A stretch of 64,000 bases of DNA from Catenuloplanes niger (GTDB lineage: Bacteria > Actinomycetota > Actinomycetes > Mycobacteriales > Micromonosporaceae): contig NZ_JAVDYC010000001.1 in the NCBI RefSeq assembly GCF_031458255.1, forward strand, positions 6,457,001-6,521,000, given 5' to 3'. Of the stretch, positions 1 through 8,734 are shown piece after piece. Every line of letters begins with the position of its first letter. Position 1 is the first letter of the stretch. The translations under genes and the position numbers were made by a program. The notes under the pieces are model-generated. The model did not search any database and was not told where the DNA came from. It was given only the letters and a program-made list of their open reading frames with translations.

Positions 1-987
1 CCGGTGCAGCGCGTCCGCGTCGTCCAGCGCGGCCAGGTCGTACCCCTCCAGGATGTTGAGCGCCTCACCCACCGCGGCGCCGCCGCTGGACGGCGTGGCC
101 ATCCCGTAGACGTCCAGCCCGCGGTAGTCCGAGCGGGTCGGCGCCGGGAACCGCGCCTGGTAGCGGGCGAGGTCGCGGACCGTCATGCCGCCGGGCCGGA
201 TCGGGTGCGCCCAGGTGCCGATCGGCGTGTCCGACACCGGCGGCCGCTGCACGGTCGCCGCGATGTCGCGCGCGATCGCCCCCTCGTAGAACACGTCCGT
301 GCCGCGCTTCGCGATCAGCCGGTACGTGTCCGCCAGGTCCGGGTTGCGGAACGTGGAGCCGACCGCGGGCGGCGCACCGCCGGGCAGGTACAGCTCCGTG
401 GACGAGTCGAACTGCCCGAAGATCGCCGCGTTCGCCGCGACCTGCGCGTTGAACGTCGCGTCCACCGTGAAGCCGCGGTCCGCCACGTCCGCGGCCGGGC
501 GCAGCAGCTCGCCGAGCGACCGGGAGCCCCATCGGTCCGCCGCCGCCTCCCAGACCGCGAGCGTGCCCGGTACGCCGACGGAGAGGCCGCTGACCCGGGC
601 CGCGTTGAAGTCCAGCGCCGTACCGTCCGGGTTCTGGAACGAGTTCTCCCGCATCGACGCGGGCGCGGCCTCCCGGCCGTCGACGGTGTGCACCCGCCGG
701 GTGCGCGCGTCGTAGTAGACGAAGAACCCGCCGCCGCCGATCCCGGCCGAGAACGGCTCCGTCACGCCGATCGTCGCGGCGGCCGCGATCGCGGCGTCGA
801 CCGCGTTGCCGCCCCGGCGCAGCACGTCCAGGCCCACCGCGGTGACGGTCGGGTCGACCGAGGAGACCGCGCCGCCGTACCCGGTCGCGGTCGGGGAGAT
901 CGGGGGCTGGTAGGAGGCGTGCGCCGGTGCGGCATTGATCATGGTGGCGGCGAGCGTGGCGGCGGTGAACGCCGCGAGATGCTTCAC
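1..987 (-). CDS. ggt: gamma-glutamyltransferase, N-terminal part (cut by window edge)
   Basis: Gamma-glutamyltranspeptidase transfers or hydrolyses the gamma-glutamyl group of glutathione-like peptides outside the membrane. The 329 visible codons begin with a signal peptide of about 24 residues ending in Ala-His-Ala. They continue with the family hallmarks GLDVLRRGGNAVDAAIAAA near residues 52-70, the following GIGGGGF turn near residue 85, and a SSGG..GEALNILEG segment near the cut. The catalytic Thr that starts the small subunit lies beyond position 1, so activity cannot be judged. The GTG start at 987 has GGAGGG eight bases upstream. Family call is firm; substrate is unknown. Confidence 0.92.
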   Translation of the reverse strand, partial: MKHLAAFTAATLAATMINAAPAHASYQPPISPTATGYGGAVSSVDPTVTAVGLDVLRRGGNAVDAAIAAAATIGVTEPFSAGIGGGGFFVYYDARTRRVHTVDGREAAPASMRENSFQNPDGTALDFNAARVSGLSVGVPGTLAVWEAAADRWGSRSLGELLRPAADVADRGFTVDATFNAQVAANAAIFGQFDSSTELYLPGGAPPAVGSTFRNPDLADTYRLIAKRGTDVFYEGAIARDIAATVQRPPVSDTPIGTWAHPIRPGGMTVRDLARYQARFPAPTRSDYRGLDVYGMATPSSGGAAVGEALNILEGYDLAALDDADALHR

Positions 988-1135
988 AGTGACCCTCCGA
1001 GATCGACGATTGTCAGACCAGGCCTACCGCTCCCCATCTCGCGACGCAAGCGTACGGAGCAGTTCGGTTGCCGGAAGGTAGCAACGGGTGGCTGCGTCTT
1101 CCCTGCAAAGCACCCGATTTCCTACCGTCGTGACC

Positions 1136-1411
1136 ATGCGCGACAACGAGAAGGTGCGGTTCGACCCCACCGCCCCGGACATTCGCCCGGTCGGCTGGCA
1201 GGTGCAGATGCGGATCGACTGGGTGGTGACCCAGGTGATGGCGACACATCGCGGCCTGCCGGAGGACCAGGTGCGGATCGAGCTCGCCCAGCGGCTGCGC
1301 GGCATGGGCGCGACCGCCGGCCAGCGTCAGGTGGACAACTACGCGCGGGCGATCTCCGCGCTGCCGTCCCTGCCCGCGACCGGAACCGCCACGGACACGG
1401 CCGGCCGGTAA
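1136..1411 (+). CDS. small conserved-looking hypothetical protein
   Basis: A 91-residue soluble protein of unknown function. It has no signal peptide or membrane segment. The central part (residues 20-70) looks helical and ends with QRQVDNYARAISAL, followed by a Thr/Ala-rich tail. The frame is open upstream to a GTG at 1088, but the ATG at 1136 gives the charged start MRDNEKVRF and is preferred. It sits alone between the divergent gamma-glutamyltransferase gene and the permease gene 42 bp downstream, with which it could be cotranscribed. Codon use is typical of neighbours. No family recognised. Confidence 0.6.
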   Translation: MRDNEKVRFDPTAPDIRPVGWQVQMRIDWVVTQVMATHRGLPEDQVRIELAQRLRGMGATAGQRQVDNYARAISALPSLPATGTATDTAGR

Positions 1412-1453
1412 CCGGACGTTTACCGATCATGAATCGGCGGCACATCTGCCGCC

Positions 1454-2785
1454 ATGACGACGGCCACGGAGTCCACCGAGCTGCGCCGCGTGATCAGCCG
1501 GCCGGTGCTGACGTTCTTCATCCTCGGCGACGTGCTGGGCGCCGGCATCTACTCGCTCACCGGCGAGGTCGGCGCGGACTCCGGCGGCGCGATCTGGGCC
1601 AGCTTCCTGATCGCGTTCGGGTTGGCGTTCCTGACCGCGTTCGCCTACCTCGAGCTGGTCACGAAGTACCCGCAGGCGGCCGGCGCCGCGCTCTACGTCG
1701 ACCGCGCGTTCGGCATCCGGGCGCTGTCGTTCATGGTCACGTTCGCGGTGATGGCGTCCGGCGTCACGTCCGCCGCGTTCGCGGCCAGCCGGGTCGGTGG
1801 CCGTTACTTCACCGGCCTCACCGGCGTCGAGAACCCGCCGGCCGTGCTGATCGGCGTCGTCGCGATCCTGCTCGTCGCGGCCGTGAACCTGTGGGGCGTC
1901 GCGGAGTCGATGCGGGTCAACGTCGTGATCACCTGCATCGAGCTGGCCGGCCTGCTGTTCATCATCGGCGTCGGCGGCTGGGTGCTGGCCACCGGCGGTG
2001 GCGACCCGGGCGCCGCGTTCGAGTTCTCCGGCACCGGCTTCGGCGTGGCCACCGGCCTGCTGGCCGGCGCCGCCACCGCGTTCTACGCGTTCATCGGCTT
2101 CGAGGACTCGGCGAACCTGGCCGAGGAGGTCACCGAGCCGCGGAAGTGCTTCCCGCCGGCGCTGGTCACCGGCCTGGTGCTGGCCGGTGTCGTCTACCTG
2201 CTGGTCGCGTTCACGGCCGCGATGACGGTGCCGCTGGACACGCTGGTCGCGTCGTCCGGCCCGCTGCTGGAGGTGGTCCGGATCGGCGCGCCGGACCTGC
2301 CCGCCGAGCGGGTGTTCTCCGCCGTGTCGATCATCGCGGTCAGCAACACCATGCTGATCAACATGCTGATGGCGTCCCGGCTGCTCTACGGCATGGCCAA
2401 CCGCGGTGTGCTGCCGCCGATCTTCGGCCGGCTCGGCGCCCGCCGCACGCCGTGGGTCGCGATCGCGTTCACCACGGCCGCCGCGGTCGGGCTGCTGATC
2501 GCGGTGGACGACCTCGGTGACCTCTCCGACACCACGGTGCTGCTGCTCACCGGCGTGTTCCTGGCCGTCAACGTGTCCGCGCTGGTGCTCCGCCGGGACA
2601 CCGTCGACCACGACCACTTCCGCGCGCCGACCGTCGTGCTGGTGCTCGGCGCGATCGTCTCCGCGCTCTTCCTGCTGCCGGTGGTCCGCGACGCCGGCAT
2701 CTACCTGCTGGCGTTCTGGATGCTGCTCGGCGGCGCGGCGCTCTGGGCGGTCAACTGGGCGATCACCCGGTCGACCGCACGCTGA
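1454..2785 (+). CDS. APC-superfamily amino acid permease
   Basis: A 443-residue integral membrane protein with about 12 hydrophobic segments, the usual length for the amino acid/polyamine/organocation superfamily. TM1 carries the diagnostic unwound-helix sequence GDVLGAGIYSLTGEVG (about residues 25-40). The TM6 region carries FIGFEDSANLAEEVTEP with the conserved Glu and PRK loop (about 210-230). It should import an amino acid or polyamine with protons; the substrate cannot be read from sequence. The 3' end overlaps the convergent kinase gene by 23 bp, so there is no intergenic terminator between the two. Confidence 0.9.
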   Translation: MTTATESTELRRVISRPVLTFFILGDVLGAGIYSLTGEVGADSGGAIWASFLIAFGLAFLTAFAYLELVTKYPQAAGAALYVDRAFGIRALSFMVTFAVMASGVTSAAFAASRVGGRYFTGLTGVENPPAVLIGVVAILLVAAVNLWGVAESMRVNVVITCIELAGLLFIIGVGGWVLATGGGDPGAAFEFSGTGFGVATGLLAGAATAFYAFIGFEDSANLAEEVTEPRKCFPPALVTGLVLAGVVYLLVAFTAAMTVPLDTLVASSGPLLEVVRIGAPDLPAERVFSAVSIIAVSNTMLINMLMASRLLYGMANRGVLPPIFGRLGARRTPWVAIAFTTAAAVGLLIAVDDLGDLSDTTVLLLTGVFLAVNVSALVLRRDTVDHDHFRAPTVVLVLGAIVSALFLLPVVRDAGIYLLAFWMLLGGAALWAVNWAITRSTAR

Positions 2786-4565
2786 TGTCCTTGACCCGCA
2801 CGGTGTAGGGCGGCGGCGGGCCGTCCTGCGCCGCGCCGGACACGCCGAGCGTCACCTTCCCGGCCGGCAGCCGGCCGGCCAGCGGGAGGATCGCCACCTG
2901 CTCCGTGCCGCGCCACACCCGAACCCGGTCGGCCTCCGCGCGGATGGTCAGCGCGACCGGCCCGCCCAGCGCGATCGGGCTGGTCAGTGCCTTGGCGGCG
3001 AGCTCGGTCTTGAGACCGGTCCCGGTCGGCTGCCGGTCCAGGCGCAGGTCGTTCTCGCAGACGTGCAGCACGTATCCGTCCGGATCGTTGACGCCGAGCC
3101 AGAACGACGCGCACGAGCCCGGCGTGACCAGGGTGGCGGTCGCCGCGATCTCCACGTCGCCGCCGAACACGGTGGCCGGCCCGGTGCACCGGAACCAGCC
3201 GTCGGACTGCTTCGTGATCTCCATCGAGCCGCCCGTGAACGCGCAGATGCCGCCGAACTCCGTGCTCGCCGCCCAGTTCGCGCCGCTGGTCAGCGGGTCC
3301 GCGACCGCGTGGCCGGCGGCACCGGGGGCCAGCGGTTCCGGCAGCGCGTTGCCGGTGCTGGACTCGCCGCCGGGTGACTCCGACCCGGGCAGCACCCCGC
3401 CGTCGCCCGCGACCGCCGGGCCGCTCGGGCCCGCACCGGCCGGATTCAGCCCGCCGCCGGCCGGGTCGTCGCCGCCGCGCGTCGACAGCGGGATCGCGAT
3501 CGCGGCCACGATCGCCACCACGGTCAGCACCCCGGCCACGACCGCCACCAGCCGGGCCCGCTTCCGGGCCGGCGTCGCGGGAGTCGCCGCGCCCACCGGA
3601 ACGGCCGCGGCCACCGGCGCCGCGGGCGTCTCGGCCGGCGGCGTCACCACCGCGACCACCTCGGCCGGCGGCAACTCGTCCGTCGCCTCGCCGCTCGCGT
3701 CGAGCAGCATGTCGAGCAGCTTGCGCGCGGTCGGCCGGTCCTCCGGCTTCTTCGCCAGCGCCGCCGACACCACCTTGCGCAGCTCCGGCGTCAGGCCCTC
3801 CAGGTCGGGTTCGCCGGAGATGATCCGCATCGCGGTCAGCGGCATCGACGCGTCCTGGAACGGCGTGCGCCCGGTGCCCGCGTACGCGACCACGGCACCC
3901 CACGCGAAGATGTCCGCCTTCGGCGTGGTCGGCGCCTTCCCGGCCGTGTCCAGGCGCTCCGGCGGCATGTACGCCACCGTGCCCAGCATCTCGTGCGTCT
4001 TCGTCACGCCGCTGGTCGCGTCCGTCGCCCGCGCGATACCGAAGTCGATCACCTTGGGGCTGCCCGGCGGCAGCAGCACGTTGCGCGGCTTCAGGTCCCG
4101 GTGCACCACGCCGGCGCCGTGGATCGCGACCAGCGCGGTCGCCATGCCGATCGCCAGCCCGTGCAGGTTCGCCGGGGTGAGCGGCCCCTGCTCCTTGACC
4201 ACGTCGGCCAGGCTCGGGCCGTCCACGAACTCGACCACGAGGTACGGGTGCTCATGGTCCGGGTCCGCGTCCAGCACCTCCGCGGTGCAGAACGGCGGCA
4301 CCTGCTTGGCCCGGTTCACCTCGCTGCGGAACCGCCGCCGGAAGTCCGGCTCGGCCGCCAGGTCGGTGCGGATCACCTTGACCGCGACCTGCCGCCCCTC
4401 CTCGTCCTCCGCGAGGTAGACCGTGCCCATGCCGCCCTCGCCGAGCCGGCCCTTGATCTGGTACTTGCCCAGCTCAGTAGGGTCGAGCGAGTGCAGCGGC
4501 GAGATCTTGGCACCGCGCGAGACGTCCGCCGCGCCCTCGTCCGGCGCAACTCGAGGCGATTTCAC
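2763..4565 (-). CDS. PknB-type Ser/Thr protein kinase with extracellular jelly-roll domain
   Basis: A roughly 600-residue transmembrane Hanks kinase. The kinase domain has the P-loop GRLGEGGMGTVY near residue 37, the VAVKVI lysine, the catalytic loop HRDLKPRNVLLP near 160 and DFGIAR near 180, so it should be active. A Pro/Ala-rich linker and one TM helix (about 335-357) lead to an external Gly/Pro spacer. The last 180 residues have a beta-rich jelly-roll look (DUF1080/concanavalin-like) instead of PASTA repeats, suggesting sugar or cell-wall sensing. GTG 4565 is chosen; an in-frame TTG lies at 4574 and neither has a good ribosome site. The gene is divergent from the ArsB-like permease. Confidence 0.9.
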   Translation of the reverse strand: MKSPRVAPDEGAADVSRGAKISPLHSLDPTELGKYQIKGRLGEGGMGTVYLAEDEEGRQVAVKVIRTDLAAEPDFRRRFRSEVNRAKQVPPFCTAEVLDADPDHEHPYLVVEFVDGPSLADVVKEQGPLTPANLHGLAIGMATALVAIHGAGVVHRDLKPRNVLLPPGSPKVIDFGIARATDATSGVTKTHEMLGTVAYMPPERLDTAGKAPTTPKADIFAWGAVVAYAGTGRTPFQDASMPLTAMRIISGEPDLEGLTPELRKVVSAALAKKPEDRPTARKLLDMLLDASGEATDELPPAEVVAVVTPPAETPAAPVAAAVPVGAATPATPARKRARLVAVVAGVLTVVAIVAAIAIPLSTRGGDDPAGGGLNPAGAGPSGPAVAGDGGVLPGSESPGGESSTGNALPEPLAPGAAGHAVADPLTSGANWAASTEFGGICAFTGGSMEITKQSDGWFRCTGPATVFGGDVEIAATATLVTPGSCASFWLGVNDPDGYVLHVCENDLRLDRQPTGTGLKTELAAKALTSPIALGGPVALTIRAEADRVRVWRGTEQVAILPLAGRLPAGKVTLGVSGAAQDGPPPPYTVRVKDISVRSTG

Positions 4566-4772
4566 TCGGCACAAGTTACTAGGTGACCCGATCCGCGGGA
4601 CGCGCCCACCGCCCCTTTCCGACCACTATCGACAGATGCGTCACAGCCGGCAACCGAACGGGTGACGAGGCGCGTCTCATACCCCGGCCTTTCGGTGATC
4701 CGGCGTACGGGCCGGCCCGGGTGGGTAGCTGGTCCGGCGGCAAAGATCCGGTTCGGCACCAGGGCGGACGTC

Positions 4773-6137
4773 ATGGGAACAGTGGTGGCGCTGCTGATAC
4801 TGGCGGCCGTGCTCGCGTTCGCGGTGATCCGGCCGCGCGGCCTCCCCGAGGCGGCCGCGGCCGTGCCCGCCGCGCTGCTGGTCGTGCTCCTGGGCATGGT
4901 GGAACCGGCGGAGGCGTGGGACGAGATCGTCGAGCTCGCCCCGACCGTGGCGTTCCTGGCCGCCGTGCTGGTGCTGTCCGCGCTCGCGGACGAGGCCGGC
5001 GTCTTCACCTGGGCCGGTCGGCTCGCCACCGCCCGCGGCGCCGGCTCACCACGCCGCCTGCTCGGCATCGTCTTCGTGCTCGCGTCTCTGGTCACGGCCG
5101 TGCTCAGCCTGGACGCCACCGTGGTGCTGCTGACCCCGGTGGTGCTGCGCGCCGCCCGTGCGATGCGCGCGCCGACCACGCCGCACGTCTACGCCTGCGC
5201 CCATCTGGCCAACTCGGCGTCGCTGCTGCTGCCGGTCTCCAACCTGACCAACCTGCTCGCGTTCGCCGCCAGCGGCCTCACCTTCGCCGGCTTCGCCGCG
5301 CTGATGACCCTGCCCTGGCTCACCGTCATCGCCGCCGAGTACCTGATCTTCCGGCTCTTCTTCCGCGCCGACCTGCGCATCCCTACCCCGGACCGGACCA
5401 CGGCACCCGCAGCGGCACCCGCCGCACCGGGAGCGGCGTCCGGCTCACCGGCCGCACCGGGAGCGGCACCCGCCGCATCGGCCGCACCGGGACGGGCGTC
5501 CGGCGCGCCGGAGCCGCCCGCCGCGCCGGCGGATCCCGGCGTACCGCGGACGGCTCTGGGTGTGCTGGCCGCGACGCTGGCCGGGTTCCCGCTCGGCGAA
5601 CTGGCCGGTGTGCATCCCGCGTGGGTGGCCACGCTCGGCGCGCTGGTGCTGGCCGTGCCGAGGCTGTGGCGGGCGCCCGGCGCGGGGTCCCGGCGGCTGC
5701 TGCGGGCCGTACACCCGGCGTTCCTGCTGTTCGTGCCCGCGCTCGGCGTGGTCGTGCTGGCCGTGCGCGACTCCGGCTTCGGCGCGCTGGTCGGGCACCT
5801 GGTGCCGGAGCAGGCCACGCTGCCCGGCCTGCTCGCCGCGGCCACGCTCGCCGCGGTGCTGGCGAACCTGCTCAACAACCTGCCGGCCACGCTGATGCTG
5901 GTGCCGCTGACCGCCGGGAACCCGGGCCTCACGCTCGCGGTGTTGCTCGGCGTGAACCTCGGCCCGAATCTCACCTACGTCGGCTCGCTCGCCACGCTGC
6001 TCTGGCGGCAGATCCTGCACGCCCACGACCACGCGCCCGGCAACCGCCGCTTCACCCGCCTCGGCGCGATCACCGTGCCGGTCACGCTGGTGACCGGCAC
6101 CCTCACGCTCTGGCTCGCGCTCCGCCTGTTCGGCTAG
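4773..6137 (+). CDS. ArsB/SLC13-family anion permease
   Basis: A 454-residue membrane protein of the ion-transporter superfamily that includes ArsB. Two inverted halves each carry a family signature: ANSASLLLPVSNLTNLLAF near residue 143 and LLNNLPATLMLVPLT near 365, followed by GVNLGPNLTYVGSLATLLW near 390, which is very close to the ArsB pattern. An unusual Ala/Pro/Gly-rich cytoplasmic linker of about 45 residues (bases 5395-5545) joins the halves. No arsR, arsC or other arsenic gene is nearby, so arsenite export is only one option. ATG 4773 is preferred over an upstream in-frame start at 4662. The stop is shared with the next gene inside CTAG. Confidence 0.85.
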   Translation: MGTVVALLILAAVLAFAVIRPRGLPEAAAAVPAALLVVLLGMVEPAEAWDEIVELAPTVAFLAAVLVLSALADEAGVFTWAGRLATARGAGSPRRLLGIVFVLASLVTAVLSLDATVVLLTPVVLRAARAMRAPTTPHVYACAHLANSASLLLPVSNLTNLLAFAASGLTFAGFAALMTLPWLTVIAAEYLIFRLFFRADLRIPTPDRTTAPAAAPAAPGAASGSPAAPGAAPAASAAPGRASGAPEPPAAPADPGVPRTALGVLAATLAGFPLGELAGVHPAWVATLGALVLAVPRLWRAPGAGSRRLLRAVHPAFLLFVPALGVVVLAVRDSGFGALVGHLVPEQATLPGLLAAATLAAVLANLLNNLPATLMLVPLTAGNPGLTLAVLLGVNLGPNLTYVGSLATLLWRQILHAHDHAPGNRRFTRLGAITVPVTLVTGTLTLWLALRLFG

Positions 6138-6607
6138 TTGTCCTTGCCGTTCCACTCGCAGCCGGCGACGCCGCCGGACGCCTCGCCGGCCTTCGCGGTG
6201 TCCACCGAGGTGCCGTCGATGAAGATCTCGCAGGTCAGGTCCGCCGCCTCGGTGGTGGACATGGCGATCAGCGAGACGTGGAACACCTCGTCGACCGGGA
6301 CGACGACCTTCTGCCACGGCAGCGTGGTGGCCTTCTCCTCGGTGTTCGCCGTGCCGATCAGGTACGAGACGTCCGCCGTGCTGTGCCCGCCGGTCACCCG
6401 GAGGGTGATCCCCTTCTTCGCCGGGACGTCGGTGGCCGATCCGCCCGCGCCGCCGGCCGTGGTGGCCGTCACCGGGACGGTGCTGTTCGTGGGGGAGGTG
6501 TTCGTTCCGGACGCGGCGGCGTCCGTGCCGGATGAGCCGCAGGCGGCGGTGGCGAGCGCAAGCAGCGCGGTGGCGGCGACGAGGGGCAGACGACGGTTGC
6601 GGTTCAC
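6134..6607 (-). CDS. MmpS-like lipoprotein
   Basis: A 157-residue secreted lipoprotein. The N-terminus has a short basic stretch, a hydrophobic core and the lipobox LATAACGSS (lipidated Cys near residue 23), then a Ser/Thr/Ala-rich linker. The C-terminal 85 residues resemble the MmpS fold: an ITLRVTG strand, ADVSYL, an LPW(Q)K turn and a late Cys pair (TCEIFIDG and GVAGCEW). MmpS proteins partner with RND exporters in mycobacteria, but no MmpL is in this window. GTG 6607 gives VNRNRRLPL. Its stop TAG overlaps that of the convergent permease (6134-6137). It is divergent from the SPFH-like lipoprotein gene. Confidence 0.75.
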   Translation of the reverse strand: MNRNRRLPLVAATALLALATAACGSSGTDAAASGTNTSPTNSTVPVTATTAGGAGGSATDVPAKKGITLRVTGGHSTADVSYLIGTANTEEKATTLPWQKVVVPVDEVFHVSLIAMSTTEAADLTCEIFIDGTSVDTAKAGEASGGVAGCEWNGKDN

Positions 6608-6773
6608 GCGAGTCGCTTTCTCTGGAGGGTCTCTCGGGGGTTGCCTATAGCGTGACCGATTCGCCGAGTGAATCCACATTTCTACGTATGTGTTCCCGAC
6701 CATAGTGTCGGCCGTCCGATTGACCGGGCTCCCTACTCTGCGGGTCAGAACGACGACACGACGGGGGAGACCG

Positions 6774-7673
6774 ATGCGGCGAACGGTGGCGGTCGTCCTG
6801 GCGGCAGCGGTGACCATGCCGATGCTGGCCGGGTGCAGCACGGTGAGCACGGAGTCGGACCAGGTGGCGCTGCACTACAACGCGGGCTCGTTCTCGAGCA
6901 CCACCTACCAGGAGTGCGTGACCCAGAACAACCGCACGTGGGACGGGCTCGGCGAGAAGTACTACAAGTACCCGGCCGGCCAGCGGAACTTCGACTTCAT
7001 GGGCGGCGACGACGCGGAGAGCAACCCGTTCACCGTCGTCTCCAAGGACAACCAGGAGCTGACCGTGTCCGGCGGGCTGACCTTCCACCTGGACACGTCG
7101 TGTGACCCGGACGGCGGCATGCTGCGCGAGTTCCACGAGGAGATCGGCCTCAAGTTCCAGCCGACGATGGACGACGACGGTCAGACCACCGACCGGTGGC
7201 TGGAGATGCTGCGGTTCTACATCGGACAGCCGCTGAACAAGGCGCTGGCCACCGAGGCGCAGAAGTACGACTGGCTCGCGCTCTACAACGACCCGGCCAC
7301 CCGCGCGCAGTTCGAGGCCGCGATCAACACGAACCTGGGCAACGCGGTGATGGCGACCACCGGCGGCAAGGCGTACTTCACCCAGTTCAACCTGACGCTG
7401 CAGAAGCCGGCGCCGCGCAAGGAACTGGTCGACGGGCTCGCCGCGGTCCAGGTGGCGATCACCGAGCGGCAGGCGATCAAGGAGCAGAACGCGACCGTCG
7501 ACGAGAAGCTCAAGCAGATCGAGAAGCTCGTCGAGGTGCTCGGCCCGGACGGGTACGTGCTCTACGACGCGATGCAGCGCTGCCTCACCGGCGAGGCGCC
7601 CAAGGGCTGTCCCCAGTTCCTGGCGCTGCCCCAGGGCGGCAGCGTGGACGTCCCGGTCCCGGCGAGCAGCTGA
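6774..7673 (+). CDS. SPFH/band-7-like lipoprotein
   Basis: A 299-residue lipoprotein with lipobox MLAGCSTV (Cys near residue 22). The mature part resembles an SPFH/band-7 domain: a DQVALHYNAGSFS opening strand, a central region with KDNQELTVSGGLTFHLD, and a C-terminal helix rich in Glu/Gln/Lys (AITERQAIKEQNATVDEKLKQ split over residues 226-246) that should form a coiled coil. Such proteins oligomerise as membrane scaffolds, usually through an N-terminal TM helix; lipid anchoring is unusual. ATG 6774 follows GGGGGAGACCG. The long in-frame upstream extension to 6690 is non-coding in character. Confidence 0.72.
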   Translation: MRRTVAVVLAAAVTMPMLAGCSTVSTESDQVALHYNAGSFSSTTYQECVTQNNRTWDGLGEKYYKYPAGQRNFDFMGGDDAESNPFTVVSKDNQELTVSGGLTFHLDTSCDPDGGMLREFHEEIGLKFQPTMDDDGQTTDRWLEMLRFYIGQPLNKALATEAQKYDWLALYNDPATRAQFEAAINTNLGNAVMATTGGKAYFTQFNLTLQKPAPRKELVDGLAAVQVAITERQAIKEQNATVDEKLKQIEKLVEVLGPDGYVLYDAMQRCLTGEAPKGCPQFLALPQGGSVDVPVPASS

Positions 7674-7742
7674 CCGCGTTTCCCTTCAGCCGGGACGCCC
7701 GGCGCCGATACTGCTGACGCGCCGCTCACGGACGAGCGGCGG

Positions 7743-7770
7743 GGCGAGCCCGGGGATCCACGGGCTCGCC
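7743..7770 (+). terminator. intrinsic terminator after the SPFH-like lipoprotein gene
   Basis: Perfect 10-bp stem (7743-7752 with 7761-7770, GGCGAGCCCG/CGGGCTCGCC) with an 8-base loop, followed by a moderately T-rich stretch. It lies 70 bp past the stop and just before the next gene's ribosome site. Confidence 0.7.
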
Positions 7771-7799
7771 CGTTCGCTCTTTGACGCACGGAGGCGGCG

Positions 7800-8666
7800 A
7801 TGGCGGGGCGGTGGAGAACGAGGCTGGCCACGGCCGCGCTGGCGGTGGTGGCCGCCGCGGTCCCGGTGGTCACGCCGAAGCTGACCAGCGTGGCCACGCC
7901 GCAGGGCGCGGCCGGCGCGCGGGCCATGTGGCTGTGGAGCCGCGCCGAGGCGGCCGAGGTCGTGCCGTGGGCGGCGGCCCGCGGCGTCCGGGAGATCTTC
8001 GCGTACGTGGAGACGGACGTCGCCCGCACGCCGCAGCTCGCCCGCCTGAAGGAGATCAGGAAGCGGGCCGCCGCGGTCGGCATCCGGCTCGTCGCGCTGA
8101 ACGGCGACCCGGCCTGGATCGCCGACCCGGCCCAGGCCGTCGCGTGGCGCACGGCGGTCACCGCCACCGGCCTCTTCGCCGGCCTGCACGTCGACGTGGA
8201 ACCGCACGTGCTCCCCAGCTGGGAGGGCAACCGCGCGACGCTCGGCGCCCGCTATCTGTCCATGCTGGACAGGCTGCGGTCCGGCGCCACGCTGCCGATC
8301 GAGGCGGACGTGGCGTTCTGGTACGGCGAGGTGACCGTCACCGGCGGGCGGAACCTGGCCGCCGAGACGCTCAAGCGCGTCGACGCGGTCACCGTGATGA
8401 GCTACCGCGACACCGCGGTCGGACCCAACTCGATGTACGAGATCAGCCGTGACTGGCTCGGCCGCGGCGCGAAGGCGGGCAAGAAGGTCCGCCTCGGCGC
8501 GGAGACGGCGGTGCTGGCGGACTGCGCGCACTGCAGCTTCGCGGAGGAGGGGGCGACCGTGCTGGGGACGCAGCTGTCCGCACTGGACCGCGCGGCCGCC
8601 CGGGACCGCGCCTACAACGGCATCTCCATCCAGCACTACTCCTCGTGGCGCGAGCTCCGCGCGTGA
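7800..8666 (+). CDS. secreted TIM-barrel protein, glycosidase-like, function unknown
   Basis: A 288-residue exported protein. Residues 1-35 form a signal peptide or anchor (WRTRLATAALAVVAAAVP). The rest reads as a beta/alpha barrel: AMWLWSRAEAAEVVPWA, VREIFAYVETDV, GIRLVALNGDPAW, the LHVDVEPHVLPSW strand with an acidic pair typical of a catalytic or metal site, ADVAFWY, AVTVMSYRD and YNGISIQHYSSW. This order recalls glycoside-hydrolase barrels that act on amylose-like or cell-wall glycans, but no GH family is assigned. ATG 7800 follows GAGGCGGCG. It appears monocistronic. Confidence 0.65.
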   Translation: MAGRWRTRLATAALAVVAAAVPVVTPKLTSVATPQGAAGARAMWLWSRAEAAEVVPWAAARGVREIFAYVETDVARTPQLARLKEIRKRAAAVGIRLVALNGDPAWIADPAQAVAWRTAVTATGLFAGLHVDVEPHVLPSWEGNRATLGARYLSMLDRLRSGATLPIEADVAFWYGEVTVTGGRNLAAETLKRVDAVTVMSYRDTAVGPNSMYEISRDWLGRGAKAGKKVRLGAETAVLADCAHCSFAEEGATVLGTQLSALDRAAARDRAYNGISIQHYSSWRELRA

Positions 8667-8734
8667 CGTTGACGGAGGCATGAGGCTAGCCTCCTAGGAA
8701 GGAATGGGGCGGTGCGGCCTACCGGCGCCGCGGG

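Noticed and set aside
8675-8695. GGAGGC...GCCTCC hairpin after the TIM-barrel gene
   Set aside because: Only a 6-bp stem without T tract; too weak to list as a terminator.
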